Below, one piece after another: positions 46,745 through 55,535 of a stretch of DNA of 64,000 bases; the first letter of the stretch is position 1; every line of letters begins with the position of its first letter. The stretch spans positions 1 to 64,000 of the forward strand of contig NZ_BNBY01000030.1 of NCBI RefSeq assembly GCF_014656195.1, written 5' to 3'. Position numbers and translations under genes: made by a program. The notes under the pieces were generated by a model. That model was not told the DNA's origin, searched no databases, and was given only the letters and a program-made list of their open reading frames with translations. This DNA is from Kitasatospora xanthocidica. GTDB lineage: Bacteria > Actinomycetota > Actinomycetes > Streptomycetales > Streptomycetaceae.

Positions 46745-46899
46745 GGGGGATCCGTCCCCCGGCGGCGGGAGCTCGGCCGGGTCCGGTCGACGCCGAAAAC
46801 CCGGGGGCGGGCCGTTTTCCTGACCTCCGGGGCCGCCGTTCGGTACCCGCGCGCCCGTACGGCGTGCCGCCCGCATTCGCCGAGCCCACGCTGCCGCCC
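46745..46899 (+). promoter_or_regulatory. Probable attenuator between leader peptide and acyl-CoA dehydrogenase-like gene
   Basis: GGGGGA (46745-46750) and TCCCCC (46755-46760) form a hairpin immediately after the leader stop. CCGGGT (46777-46782) and ACCCGG (46799-46804) can form a second, with TTTT at 46814-46817. A ribosome stalled near C24 would cover the first hairpin, so the two could be alternatives. Exact pairing is not computed. Confidence 0.5.
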
Positions 46900-46913
46900 G
46901 GAGGCACAGCATC

Positions 46914-48413
46914 ATGACGACCCGCGCCGCCAACCGTTCGTCCGTCGACCGTTCGTCCGCAGGTCGATCGTCCGTCGACCGATCGCCCGGGGGGAGCGCC
47001 TCCGGCGGTGACCTCCCGCTCGACGATCGGGCCGCAGGCGCCCGCTCGGCCAGCGCTCGTTCGGCCGACGATCGTTCCGCCGGTGATCGTTCGGGTGCCG
47101 AGCACTCCCGGGGAAGCGCTCCGGCACCGTCGACTTCCGGCCAGACCGGTTCCGGTCGCCGGGCGCGCGATGACGCGGCGTCCGACGGTCTGACGGCTGC
47201 TCAGCCGACGTCAGGTCACCCGACCCCCGGTCAGCCGACGCCCGATCACCCCGCCTCCGAGCGTGCGGCGGTCGAGGCCGCGTTGGCCGGGCTGCCCCGG
47301 GTGGTGGACCTGCTCGCCGCCCGCGCCGAGGAGCACGACCGGGACGCGACCTTCCCGTACCAGGGCATCGAGGCGGTCCACGAGGCCGGGCTGCTCACCC
47401 TCACCGTCTCCCGGAAGTACGGCGGACCGGGCGGCACGCTCGCCGACACCGTCCGGGTGCTGTCCCAACTCGGCCGAGGGGACGCCTCGGTGGCCGTGGT
47501 CACCGCGTTCACCCTGCTCCGGCACGCCGAGCAGGCCCGCCGCGCGGACTGGCCGGCGGCCGGCTACCGGCGGCTGCTCACCGAGTCCCGGCGCGGCCCC
47601 GCGCTGGTCAACACGCTGCGGGCGGAACCCGGCGCGCAGCCGGGCGGCCTGCCGGAGACGGTGGCCCGACGGGACGGCGACGGCTGGCTGCTGACCGGCC
47701 GGAAGACCTACTGCACCGGCGCCGAGGCGCTGGCCTGGATGGCGGTCACCGCGCGGACCGACGAGGAGGAGCCGAGGATCGGGACCTTCCTGGTCCGCGG
47801 CGAGAGCGAGGGCCTGGAGATCGACCCGACCTGGGACCAGCTCGGCCTGCGGGCCAGCGCCAGCCACGACGTGGTGCTCGACCGGGTCCGGGTGCCGGCG
47901 GACCTGGCGCTCGGCCTCGGCACCCGCGAGTCGGCGGGCGACGGCACCGAGGCCGAACTCGCCCGCGCCTGGCACGACCTGGCCCTCTCCGCGGTGGCGA
48001 TCGGGGTGGCCCGGGCCGCCGAGGCCTGGCTGGTCCGTTTCCTGAGCCGGCGCACCCCGGCCAACCTGACCGAGCCGCTCGGCACCCTGCCCCGCTACCG
48101 CTGTGCCCTGGGCGAGATCGAGGCCCAGCTGATCGGCGCCGAGGAACTGGTGCACGGCCTGGCACCGCGGGTGGACCGGGGCGAGCCGGATGCCGTCGCC
48201 CGTACCGGTCCGGCGCACCTGCTGGCCACCCGGGCGGCGACGGCCGCGGTCCAGCAGGCCGTCGCCCTGACCGGAAATCCCGGCCTGAGCCGGCGTCACC
48301 CGCTGGAGCGGTACCTGCGGGACGTCCTCAGCAGCCGGGTGCACCTGGCGTCCGAGGAGACCGTCCTGGAGGCCGCCGGCCGGGCCGCCCTGGAGCGTGG
48401 CGCCCGGCCGTGA
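46914..48413 (+). CDS. Acyl-CoA dehydrogenase-family flavoprotein, probable sulfur-acquisition (SfnB-like) monooxygenase
   Basis: A protein of 499 residues. Residues 1-115 are a disordered extension of SSVDRSS/ADDRSAGDRS and PTSGHPTPGQPTP repeats. The acyl-CoA dehydrogenase fold follows: N-terminal helices (VVDLLAARAEEHDRDATFPYQGIEAVHEAGLLTLTVSRKYGGPGG), the central barrel with WLLTGRKTYCTGAEALAWMAVTAR and TWDQLGLRASASHDVVLDRVRVP, and the C-terminal four-helix domain with HPLERYLRDVLS. In the SfnB/DszC group such proteins are FMN-dependent monooxygenases for organosulfur compounds. The upstream cysteine-type leader peptide supports a sulfur role. GGAGG lies 9 nt before the ATG. True beta-oxidation activity is the alternative. 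Confidence 0.82.
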   Translation: MTTRAANRSSVDRSSAGRSSVDRSPGGSASGGDLPLDDRAAGARSASARSADDRSAGDRSGAEHSRGSAPAPSTSGQTGSGRRARDDAASDGLTAAQPTSGHPTPGQPTPDHPASERAAVEAALAGLPRVVDLLAARAEEHDRDATFPYQGIEAVHEAGLLTLTVSRKYGGPGGTLADTVRVLSQLGRGDASVAVVTAFTLLRHAEQARRADWPAAGYRRLLTESRRGPALVNTLRAEPGAQPGGLPETVARRDGDGWLLTGRKTYCTGAEALAWMAVTARTDEEEPRIGTFLVRGESEGLEIDPTWDQLGLRASASHDVVLDRVRVPADLALGLGTRESAGDGTEAELARAWHDLALSAVAIGVARAAEAWLVRFLSRRTPANLTEPLGTLPRYRCALGEIEAQLIGAEELVHGLAPRVDRGEPDAVARTGPAHLLATRAATAAVQQAVALTGNPGLSRRHPLERYLRDVLSSRVHLASEETVLEAAGRAALERGARP

Positions 48414-48453
48414 TCCATGGCGCGCCCTGGCCGGACCCGGGCCCGCGGTCGTC

Positions 48454-49695
48454 TCAGCGCGTCCCGACCGCGGCCCGGACGGCCCGGCGGGCGAGCGCGG
48501 CGTCGTCGTAGAGCCGGCGGATCATGATCCGCTGCTCCTCGCCGGCGCCCGGCACGTCGTACAGCCGGATCTCCCGCATCAGCACCAGCACCAGGTTCAC
48601 CAGGAACGCGTCCCGGGCCAGCGTGCCGCCGCTCTGGGCGAGTTGGCTGATCTGCCGACGCGCCGCGGTGTCCCCGGAGAGCACGCTCCACAGCACCGCC
48701 AGGTCGTAGCCGGGCAGGTACCAGCCGGCCTGCTCCCAGTCGACCAGCACCGGGCCGGACGGCGCCAGCAGCATGTTGCTGAGCAGGGCGTCGCCGTGGC
48801 AGAGCTGCATCGGGGTGTGGCCGAGGCCGTGCAGCAGGCCGCGCAGGTCGCCGGCGTCCCGGTCGGTGAGCTGGCCCACCGAGTGGTAGCGGGCGATCTC
48901 CAGCGGGTAGTCCATGCGCGGCTGGAACACGTCGGTCGGCGGCCGCCACAGGTTCAGCGTCCGGACGGTGTTGAGCAGCGCCCGGACCTCGCCCGGGGTG
49001 GGCGCGTTGACCGGGTGGCGCTCCCGGGCGGCCGGGCGGCCGGGGACGCGCTCCATGACCAGCACGCAGCGGTCGTGGTCGGCCGCGACCAGCCGGGGCA
49101 GCCGCACCGGCGGGCGGTGCCGGACGAACGCCCGGTAGACCGCGACCTCGTGGTGGAAGTCGGCCACCAGCTGCTCGAAGTACTCACTCCGCACCGCCTG
49201 CGGCGCCAGGCACTTGGCGACCACCGGCGCCCGCCCGATGGTGCCCGCCACCAGGATGTGGCGGCTGCCCTCGCGCAGGACCTGGCGCGGGGTGAACGCG
49301 GGACATATCCGCGCGACGCTCGCCAGCGCGGCCCGTACCGACGGGGTCTGCAGCGCGGACGGATCGATCCGCTCCGGCCCGCCGGGCAGTCCGGGCCGCG
49401 GCCGGGTGCGCAGCACCTGGCCGTCCGCTTGCCGGGCGAGCGGGATCCGGCCGCCGGGCGGCGGGACCGTCTCGGGGCCGCGCAGCCCCAGCGCGGTACG
49501 GCCGGTGGGTCCCAGCGCCGTACGGCCGGCCGGGGCGACCCGGGTGTCCGCGGCCCTGCCCTCGACGCCGCGCGGAGCCGCCGGGCGGCTCGCCGGGGGC
49601 ACCTGCCTGGGGCCGGGTCGGCCGGTGGCTGCGGTGGGGGGGCGCAGCGCGGTGCGGGTCGCGGTCGGCGTGGGGGTCGTCGCTGAGGAGTACAT
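48454..49695 (-). CDS. Aminoglycoside phosphotransferase-family kinase
   Basis: A protein-kinase-like phosphotransferase of 413 residues. The N-terminal 115 residues are Pro/Arg/Thr-rich and disordered. The APH domain shows GSRHILVAGTIGRAPVVAKCL (ATP-binding lysine), LVMERVPGRPAAR hinge, the catalytic Brenner motif LCHGDALLSNMLL (HGD-x4-N) and the metal-binding VLVDWEQAGWYLPGYDLAVL. These enzymes phosphorylate small molecules such as aminoglycosides, homoserine or choline; the target is unknown. The ATG at 49695 has AGGGA upstream but rather far. The frame is open to 49878. It is convergent with the acyl-CoA dehydrogenase-like gene. Confidence 0.85.
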   Translation of the reverse strand: MYSSATTPTPTATRTALRPPTAATGRPGPRQVPPASRPAAPRGVEGRAADTRVAPAGRTALGPTGRTALGLRGPETVPPPGGRIPLARQADGQVLRTRPRPGLPGGPERIDPSALQTPSVRAALASVARICPAFTPRQVLREGSRHILVAGTIGRAPVVAKCLAPQAVRSEYFEQLVADFHHEVAVYRAFVRHRPPVRLPRLVAADHDRCVLVMERVPGRPAARERHPVNAPTPGEVRALLNTVRTLNLWRPPTDVFQPRMDYPLEIARYHSVGQLTDRDAGDLRGLLHGLGHTPMQLCHGDALLSNMLLAPSGPVLVDWEQAGWYLPGYDLAVLWSVLSGDTAARRQISQLAQSGGTLARDAFLVNLVLVLMREIRLYDVPGAGEEQRIMIRRLYDDAALARRAVRAAVGTR

Positions 49696-50293
49696 GGGCT
49701 GAGGGTGGTCCCTTCCGGTCCGTCGGCAGGTGCGGCCCCGCGGGGGCGGGGAGGGCCGGTGCCGTGCTTCCTGGCGTGACGGCGGCCCTGCGGGTGGTGC
49801 CTTGCGGTGGTGCTCGCGGTGGCGCGGTGCCCGAATGCGGTTCGTGCGGTTCGTGCGCTTCGCCGGTCCGTGCGCCACCGCGGTGCGGCGGGTGGTTCTG
49901 GGTGCGGTGCCGCGTGCGGTGCGGTGGGTGGTGCACGGGCGCCGGGCACGGACGCGGGGTCAGGAACCCCTGTTTCGGCGGTGCTCCGACCGTCCGCACC
50001 CTGGGGAATGCGGTCGGCCGGACCGTGCCGTGGCCGTGCCCGGCGCTCCCGCGCCACCCGGCCGCGCCACCCCCTCGGGTGAGAACCGGGAGCGTCCCGT
50101 GACACCGTCGGGGGACTGCCCCGACGCTGGTGGGACGCCGCCCGACCCGGGGGCGAGGTGGCGCACCCCTACAACACACCCGTCGGGCACTGGCTTAGTA
50201 GTCTGGCGGGCCCTGGCGAACGGTGGCGAATGCTCGCCTGGCACTTGCCCGAGCCTCTAGCCTCGGAGGAAGCCGAGGAACCTGGGGGCTTCA
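49696..50293. other. Long GC-rich intergenic region
   Basis: About 600 bp. The part 49790-49960 is GTGCGGT/GGTGCGG-rich low-complexity sequence that gives open frames on both strands, but none with a ribosome site or recognisable product. Towards the next gene, TAGTCT (50199-50204) and TAGCCT (50258-50263) are -10 candidates. I see no gene here. Confidence 0.5.
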
Positions 50294-51775
50294 TTGAGCA
50301 GGGGACCCAACACCCGACTCGCCGACCTGTTCGTCCTGACCGGATGGTCCAAGGGCGAACTCGCGCGGCTGGTCAACCGCCGGGGTGCCGCGATGGGACA
50401 GATGCACCTGTCCACCGACACGTCGAGGGTACGGCGTTGGATCGAGCAGGGGGAGATCCCGCGCGATCCGGTGCCGAGGGTGCTGGCGGCCGTGTTCACG
50501 GAGCGGCTCGGCCGTGTCGTCACCACTGAGGACCTCGGTCTGGAACGACACCGGCCCACCAGGTCCGGAGCGGAGCCGTCCGCAGCAGTGCCATGGTCGC
50601 CGGATCGAACAGCCGCGGTCCTCACCGAGTTCACGGGAATGGACCTCATGCTGAACCGACGTGGATTGGTGGGCGCCGGAGCCGCGCTCACGGCCGGGGC
50701 GGTCATCGCCGACTCGCTGAAGGGCTGGCTGGGCGGGGACGCGGTCGCGTACGCGGCCTCGGCGCCCGGGCCGCGCCAGGTGGTCGCCGGGAGCGGCGCG
50801 CGCCCGGTGGTGGACGTGTACGACGCGGGCCCGGTCGGGCTCGACGAGGTGGAGTCGCTGGAGCACTCGGTGCAGGTCTTCCGGGCCTGGGACGCGGCCC
50901 GCGGCGGCGGGCTGCAGCGCAAGGCGGTGGTCGGTCAGCTCAACGAGGTCGGCGGCCTGTTGACGCACCGCCACCCGGCCGCCGTCGAGCAGCGGCTGTG
51001 GCTGGTCGCGGCCAACCTGGCGGTGCTGGCGGGCTGGATGTCGCACGACGTGGGCCTGGAGCCCACCGCCCAGCGGTACTTCATGATCGCGGCCGAGGCC
51101 GCCAAGGAGGCCGGGGACCGGCCGCGGGCCGGGGAGGCGATCTCCCGGGCCGCGCGCCAGATGGTCCACCTGGGCCGGGCCGACGACGCGCTCGACCTGA
51201 TGTCGGCGGCCAAGGCGGCCGGCGGGCAGCTGGTGCCCAGAACGCGCGCCATGCTGAACACCGTCGAGGCCTGGGCGCACGCCTCGATCGGGCACTCCCA
51301 GGACACCTACCGGCTGCTCGGCGAGGCCGAGGACCTGTTCGCCGAGGACTCGCCGGAGCCGCCGCCGTCCTGGATGCAGGTGTTCGACGAGGCCGAACTG
51401 CGCGGCATGCAGGCCCTGGTGCTGCGCACGCTGGCCGAGCACGACCCGGGGGCGGCCGCCGACGCCCGCAAGCAGGCGGAACGGGTGATCACGCTGCGGG
51501 AGGGCACCGGACAGCTGCGCTCGGCGCTGTTCGACCGGATCACCCTCGCCTCGGTGCACCTGATCACGGGCGAGCCGGACGCGGCGGAGCTGCAGGCCAA
51601 GATGGTGATGAACCTGATCGGCCAGAACTCCTCGCACCGGACCTGGGACCGGCTGCGCGAGATGTACCGGCTGACCGCGGCCTACCGGGGGCTGCCGGTG
51701 GTGGACGAGCTGCGGGCCGAGCTGGGGCGGGAGCTGCGGGCGGCGGACGCCAAGAACCGGCCGCGGCTGACCTGA
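50294..51775 (+). CDS. HTH/TPR transcriptional regulator of the NsdA type
   Basis: A regulator of 493 residues. The N-terminal 90 residues form an XRE-like HTH (TRLADLFVLTGWSKGELARLVNRRGAAMG, then TSRVRRWIEQGEIPRDPVPRVLAAVFTERLG). A hydrophobic LMLNRRGLVGAGAALTAGAVIADSL segment (about 117-141) follows, and the remainder is TPR-like helical pairs (for example AAEAAKEAGDRPRAGEAISRAARQMVHLGRADDALDLMSAAKAAGG). This architecture matches streptomycete NsdA/NsdB-type proteins, which restrain sporulation and antibiotic production. The start must be TTG at 50294, as no other start codon opens the frame; GGGGG lies 5 nt upstream. Family placement is good, orthology to NsdA is not proven. Confidence 0.8.
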   Translation: MSRGPNTRLADLFVLTGWSKGELARLVNRRGAAMGQMHLSTDTSRVRRWIEQGEIPRDPVPRVLAAVFTERLGRVVTTEDLGLERHRPTRSGAEPSAAVPWSPDRTAAVLTEFTGMDLMLNRRGLVGAGAALTAGAVIADSLKGWLGGDAVAYAASAPGPRQVVAGSGARPVVDVYDAGPVGLDEVESLEHSVQVFRAWDAARGGGLQRKAVVGQLNEVGGLLTHRHPAAVEQRLWLVAANLAVLAGWMSHDVGLEPTAQRYFMIAAEAAKEAGDRPRAGEAISRAARQMVHLGRADDALDLMSAAKAAGGQLVPRTRAMLNTVEAWAHASIGHSQDTYRLLGEAEDLFAEDSPEPPPSWMQVFDEAELRGMQALVLRTLAEHDPGAAADARKQAERVITLREGTGQLRSALFDRITLASVHLITGEPDAAELQAKMVMNLIGQNSSHRTWDRLREMYRLTAAYRGLPVVDELRAELGRELRAADAKNRPRLT

Positions 51776-51907
51776 GGAGCGGGACCGGCGCGCGGGCGCC
51801 CGGCGTGGCCCTCGGTCCGGTGGCGCGGTGCGGTCCGGCAGCGCGGTTCGGCGCCGTGGGTCGGTGCCGTGGGTCGGTGCCGCGCTTCGGCCCGGTGGCG
51901 CGAGGGC

Positions 51908-52531
51908 TCAGTCCGGCGGTGCCGGCCGGAGCAGCATGCGCAGCGCGGTGACGGTGCCGTCCGCGCCGAGGACGGGTTCGCCCGCGCACTCGATGCTGTC
52001 GTGCCGTCCGCAGGGCCGGCGGATCCGCAGGGTGCCGGCGGCGACGCGGCCGTGCACCAGGGCGTCGGTCATCATCCGGCGCAGGAGCGGCCGGTCCGCC
52101 TCGGGAAGGCGGTCGGGCAGCCGGTCGAGGCTGAGCGGCCCGCGCTCCGGGTCGCAGCCGAGGAGGACGTAGGTCTCCGCGTTCCACTTGATGCCGTCGG
52201 TCTGCAGGTCCCACTCGGCGGAGCCGAGGACGACCTCGCCGCCGGGGGCACCGCCGTGCTCGCCGCCGTCGCCGAGGTAGGGGCCGGACGGCTCCCGCGC
52301 CGTGCCGTCCACTCTGCCGTCCGTTCCGCCGTCGGCGTCGCCGCCGGTGCCGTCGTCGCCCGTTCTGCCGCTGCCTGTTCCGCCGCCGGCGCGGCCCGCC
52401 GTGCCCGCGGCACCGGCGGCTCCGCCGGCGTTCGTGCCGCAGCCGGTCGTGCCGGAGCCGGTCGCGCCCGCCGGGGCGCCGTCCACCGTGGCGGTGCCCG
52501 GCGGGCGGGCGGCGCCTAAGGGCATGTTCAT
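51908..52531 (-). CDS. PAS-fold protein with low-complexity N-terminus
   Basis: A protein of about 207 residues. The first 90 are Gly/Ala/Thr/Asp-rich and disordered (GTNAGGAAGAAGTAGRAGGGTG). The C-terminal 105 residues look like a PAS domain: GSAEWDLQTDGIKWNAETYVLLGCDPERGPLSLDRLPDRLPEADRPLLRRMMTDALVHGR, then IRRPCGRHDSIECAGEPVLGADGTVTALRMLL, a PAS_3-like ending. Streptomycete PP2C phosphatases and kinases often carry such a domain, but no effector is attached here, so it may be a sensor that works by binding a partner. The start at 52531 (MNMPLG) is uncertain, and no ribosome site is seen. Confidence 0.65.
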   Translation of the reverse strand: MNMPLGAARPPGTATVDGAPAGATGSGTTGCGTNAGGAAGAAGTAGRAGGGTGSGRTGDDGTGGDADGGTDGRVDGTAREPSGPYLGDGGEHGGAPGGEVVLGSAEWDLQTDGIKWNAETYVLLGCDPERGPLSLDRLPDRLPEADRPLLRRMMTDALVHGRVAAGTLRIRRPCGRHDSIECAGEPVLGADGTVTALRMLLRPAPPD

Positions 52532-52818
52532 GGCGGGTCCATCGCTCGGGTTCGGCCCGCTTTGTGCGGGTCGTCGGGTTGTGAGAAGACTGTCGCACAG
52601 CGTCCTCACCCCTGTGGGCGATTTGGACAGATCGCAGGCAAAATTCCCCTGGCATATGCCACTGTGGCAGTGGGCCTCGTCGCCCTGTGTGCGGACGGGT
52701 GCGCGAGGCGGTAACCTTCGGTGATTCCGGCGCCCGGGCGCCCACCGCAGTACCGACCAGAGACCCCGGCGACGGAAATCCCGTTGCCACTCCGACCGCC
52801 GCAACGGATGCTGACCTC

Positions 52819-54330
52819 ATGTTCGAGCCAGTGATAGCACCAAGCGCCAGCCTCCTGGGCCTCCTTCAGCGAGGCCGTGGTGACGGGCAGCTCCATGCGC
52901 TGGCCGCCGACCGTGCCGAGGCCATCGCCGCGCTGGAGGAATGTGTCACCAGGGATCCGCGAGCCGACTGGCAGGTCGAGAGCCGCTCCCTCTACTACGC
53001 CCGCCTCTACATGGAGCTCGAGGCCCCCCTCGACGGCATCGAGGACCACCTCCACTCCGCCGAGGACCTCGTCAGCGACGACGAGGCCCGCACCGGCCTC
53101 GCCCTCTCCGTCCTGGGCCACCTCGCCGCGTACGGCCGGCGCGACGCGCTGCTGATGCTGCGCGAGTACGCCGCCACCGGCGCCAACTGGTCCTGGGCCC
53201 TCGACGAGCTCGCCCTGCGCGACGACGACCGCGGCCTGCTGCTGCTCGGCACCGCCGTGCTCGACCACTTCCCGCCGGGCCCCGAGGGCGACGCCGAGCT
53301 GCGCGAGTTCATCCGCAACGCGTACGAGCCCCGGCCCTGGCGGCTGTGGGCGGCCTACCACCCGAGAGTGGCGGCGGCCAGCGAGCAGTCCCCCTTCGAC
53401 CTGTGGCAACGCCAGATCAACCGCAGCGGCGTCACCCCCGGCTGGTCCACCGCGGACGTGCTGGCCTGGGCCGACCAGGGCGAACTGGGCGGCCTCGGCG
53501 TGGGCGCCTTCCTCGGCCGGCCCGACGCCCGCCCGGAGCCCGCGCGCGACACCGACTCCCCGAGCGGCCCCGACGCGGTGGACCGCCGCGCCGCCGCGGC
53601 CGCCCGCTGCCTCACCGCCGTCGTCCGGCCCGAGGACCGTCCGCTGCTGCTGGAAGCCGCCCGCGACGGCCTGCCCGGCGCCCGCCGCGCGGCCCTGCGC
53701 CACCTCGTCGAGCAGCGGGATCCGGCCGCCGTCGAGCTGATCGAGGCCGCCGCCGCCGACGTGGACGACCGGATCGTCCGGTCCGCCCTGGAACTGCTGG
53801 GCCGGATGCGCGGCCCCGAGGTGCTGGCGCAGGCCCGCCGCTGGGCCGATCCGGCCAGCGGGGGAGCGGACAGCGCCCTCGGCGAGGCCGCGGTCCAGCT
53901 GCTCGCCGACGCCGGCGAGCCGCAGGACGGGCCGCTGGTGGTCGCCGGGCTGCGCCGCTGGGTCTCCGTGCGGGGGGTCGGCGGTACCGGGCTCGGGTCG
54001 CTGGTGGACGGTGCGGGGCGGCTGGCCGCCGCCGACGCCGTACCGGTCCTGCGCCACATCTACGGGGAGGCCGCCTCCTCCGAGCTGCGCGGTCGCGCCG
54101 CCAAGGCGCTCGCCGCCACCGACGTGCACTTTCCCGAGGGGCCCGCCGTCGAGTGCCTCTGGGACTGCGAGGAGTCCACGCGTGAGCTCGCCGCGCGCCA
54201 TGTCGCCACCACGGGCGACGCGCGTGTGCTGGAGCGGTTGCGCAGGCTCGCCGCCGACCCGGCCGAGGAGGCCGAGGTCCACGCCGCCGTACGCGGCCGC
54301 CTGACCGCCGCCCGGGAGCCCGGGAGGTAG
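52819..54330 (+). CDS. HEAT-repeat-like conserved protein
   Basis: A soluble, helical protein of 503 residues. The opening MFEPVIAPSASLLGLLQRGRGDGQLHALAADRAEAIAAL, then RDPRADWQVESRSLYYARLYMEL and GLALSVLGHLAAYGRRDALLMLREYAATGANWSWALDELA, is well conserved in streptomycetes as far as I recall. From about 290 on, repeated units of 30-35 residues (DRPLLLEAARDGLPGARRAALRHLVEQRDPAAVELIEAAAADVDDRIVRSALELLGRM, LRGRAAKALAATDV, TRELAARHVATTGDARVLERLRRLA) are HEAT/ARM-like. No enzyme motif is visible; a scaffold role is likely. The start at 52819 agrees with this conserved beginning. The ribosome site is poor. A terminator follows. Confidence 0.75.
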   Translation: MFEPVIAPSASLLGLLQRGRGDGQLHALAADRAEAIAALEECVTRDPRADWQVESRSLYYARLYMELEAPLDGIEDHLHSAEDLVSDDEARTGLALSVLGHLAAYGRRDALLMLREYAATGANWSWALDELALRDDDRGLLLLGTAVLDHFPPGPEGDAELREFIRNAYEPRPWRLWAAYHPRVAAASEQSPFDLWQRQINRSGVTPGWSTADVLAWADQGELGGLGVGAFLGRPDARPEPARDTDSPSGPDAVDRRAAAAARCLTAVVRPEDRPLLLEAARDGLPGARRAALRHLVEQRDPAAVELIEAAAADVDDRIVRSALELLGRMRGPEVLAQARRWADPASGGADSALGEAAVQLLADAGEPQDGPLVVAGLRRWVSVRGVGGTGLGSLVDGAGRLAAADAVPVLRHIYGEAASSELRGRAAKALAATDVHFPEGPAVECLWDCEESTRELAARHVATTGDARVLERLRRLAADPAEEAEVHAAVRGRLTAAREPGR

Positions 54331-54343
54331 GTCCTCAACGCTG

Positions 54344-54380
54344 AGTGGGCCGGGACACCGACACGGTGTCCCGGCCCACT
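54344..54380. terminator. Bidirectional terminator between convergent genes
   Basis: A perfect 17-bp stem (54344-54360 with 54364-54380) with a 3-nt loop, 14 nt after the HEAT-like gene and 60 nt from the uppP stop. Confidence 0.85.
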
Positions 54381-54440
54381 GCGTTGTGTGGCTCCGCCGC
54401 CGTTCGGGGGGTGGATCCGAAATGGTTCTGAAACGTGGTT

Positions 54441-55286
54441 CTACTTCACCGAGCCCGCGTCCGGGAGCAGGACGCCGCCAGCCACCAGTCCGATGATCAG
54501 GACGCCGAGCAGGACCCGGTAGATCACGAACGGCATGAAGCTGTGGCTCGAGATGTACTTGAGGAACCAGGCGATCGCCGCGTAGCCGACCGCGAAGGCG
54601 ATCAGCGTCGCCAGGATGGTCGGCCCCCAGGCCGGCGCCGGACCCTCACCGATCTTGAACAGCTCCAGCGTCCCCGAGGCCAGCACCGCCGGGATCGCCA
54701 GCAGGAACGAGTAGCGGGCCGCCGCCTCCCGGCTGTAGCCGAGCAGCAGGCCCGCGCTGATCGTGCCGCCGGAGCGGGAGACGCCCGGGATCAGCGCCAG
54801 CGCCTGGGCGAAGCCGTAGATGCCCGCGTGCGGCAGGGTGAGGTCACTGATCGGACGGGCGTTGCGGACGGCCCGGGTGCGGTCGGCGAAGGCCAGGACC
54901 AGGCCGAAGACGATCAGCGTGGTGCCGATGATCCGCAGGTCGCGCAGGTGGGTCTCGATGGTGTCCTGGAACAGTTTGCCGAGGATGCCGATCGGCAGGG
55001 TGCCGATGATCACGAACCAGCCCATCCGGGCGTCCGGGTCCGAGCGCAGCTCACGACGGACCAGTGACCGCGCCCAGGTCTTCACGATCGAGGCGATGTC
55101 CCGGCGGAAGTAGATCAGCACCGCCGTCTCGGTGCCGAGCTGGGTCACGGCCGTGAAGGCGGCGCCCGGGTCGTCCCAGCCCAGCAGCGCGGAGAAGACC
55201 CGCAGGTGGGCGCTGGAGGAGACCGGGAGGAACTCGGTGAGCCCCTGGATCAGGCCGAGGACGGCCCCGTGGAACCATTCGATCAC
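54441..55286 (-). CDS. uppP: Undecaprenyl-diphosphate phosphatase
   Basis: UppP (BacA), 281 residues. It dephosphorylates undecaprenyl diphosphate on the outer face of the membrane so that the carrier can be reused, and confers bacitracin resistance when overproduced. Both signature blocks are complete: GLTEFLPVSSSAHL (about 15-28; catalytic Glu and Ser) and PGVSRSGGT (about 167-175; catalytic Arg). Hydrophobic segments account for the expected eight helices. It begins GTG (MIEWFHGAVLGLIQ), the family N-terminus. Single gene, with the terminator shared with the convergent HEAT-like gene. Confidence 0.96.
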   Translation of the reverse strand: MIEWFHGAVLGLIQGLTEFLPVSSSAHLRVFSALLGWDDPGAAFTAVTQLGTETAVLIYFRRDIASIVKTWARSLVRRELRSDPDARMGWFVIIGTLPIGILGKLFQDTIETHLRDLRIIGTTLIVFGLVLAFADRTRAVRNARPISDLTLPHAGIYGFAQALALIPGVSRSGGTISAGLLLGYSREAAARYSFLLAIPAVLASGTLELFKIGEGPAPAWGPTILATLIAFAVGYAAIAWFLKYISSHSFMPFVIYRVLLGVLIIGLVAGGVLLPDAGSVK

Positions 55287-55535
55287 CGGGCACCCACCGG
55301 GGGTATCCGTCGGGCAGAGGGCAGGGGCGGCATGGGCGGGTCCTTGCGGGTCGGAACGGGCGTGCGGACGACCGCGACCCGCCCGGCCCGCGGGCCGCGC
55401 GCGGGACCGGCGCGCGGCTGATGGTACGGGGTGAAAGTGACAGCTCTTTGTTCACCCTTTGTTCGGCCTTTGCGCGCGGGCCCTCCCCGGGGCGGGACGC
55501 GCGCCCTCCCCACCGGGGGCAGGGCCGGAGCCCGG

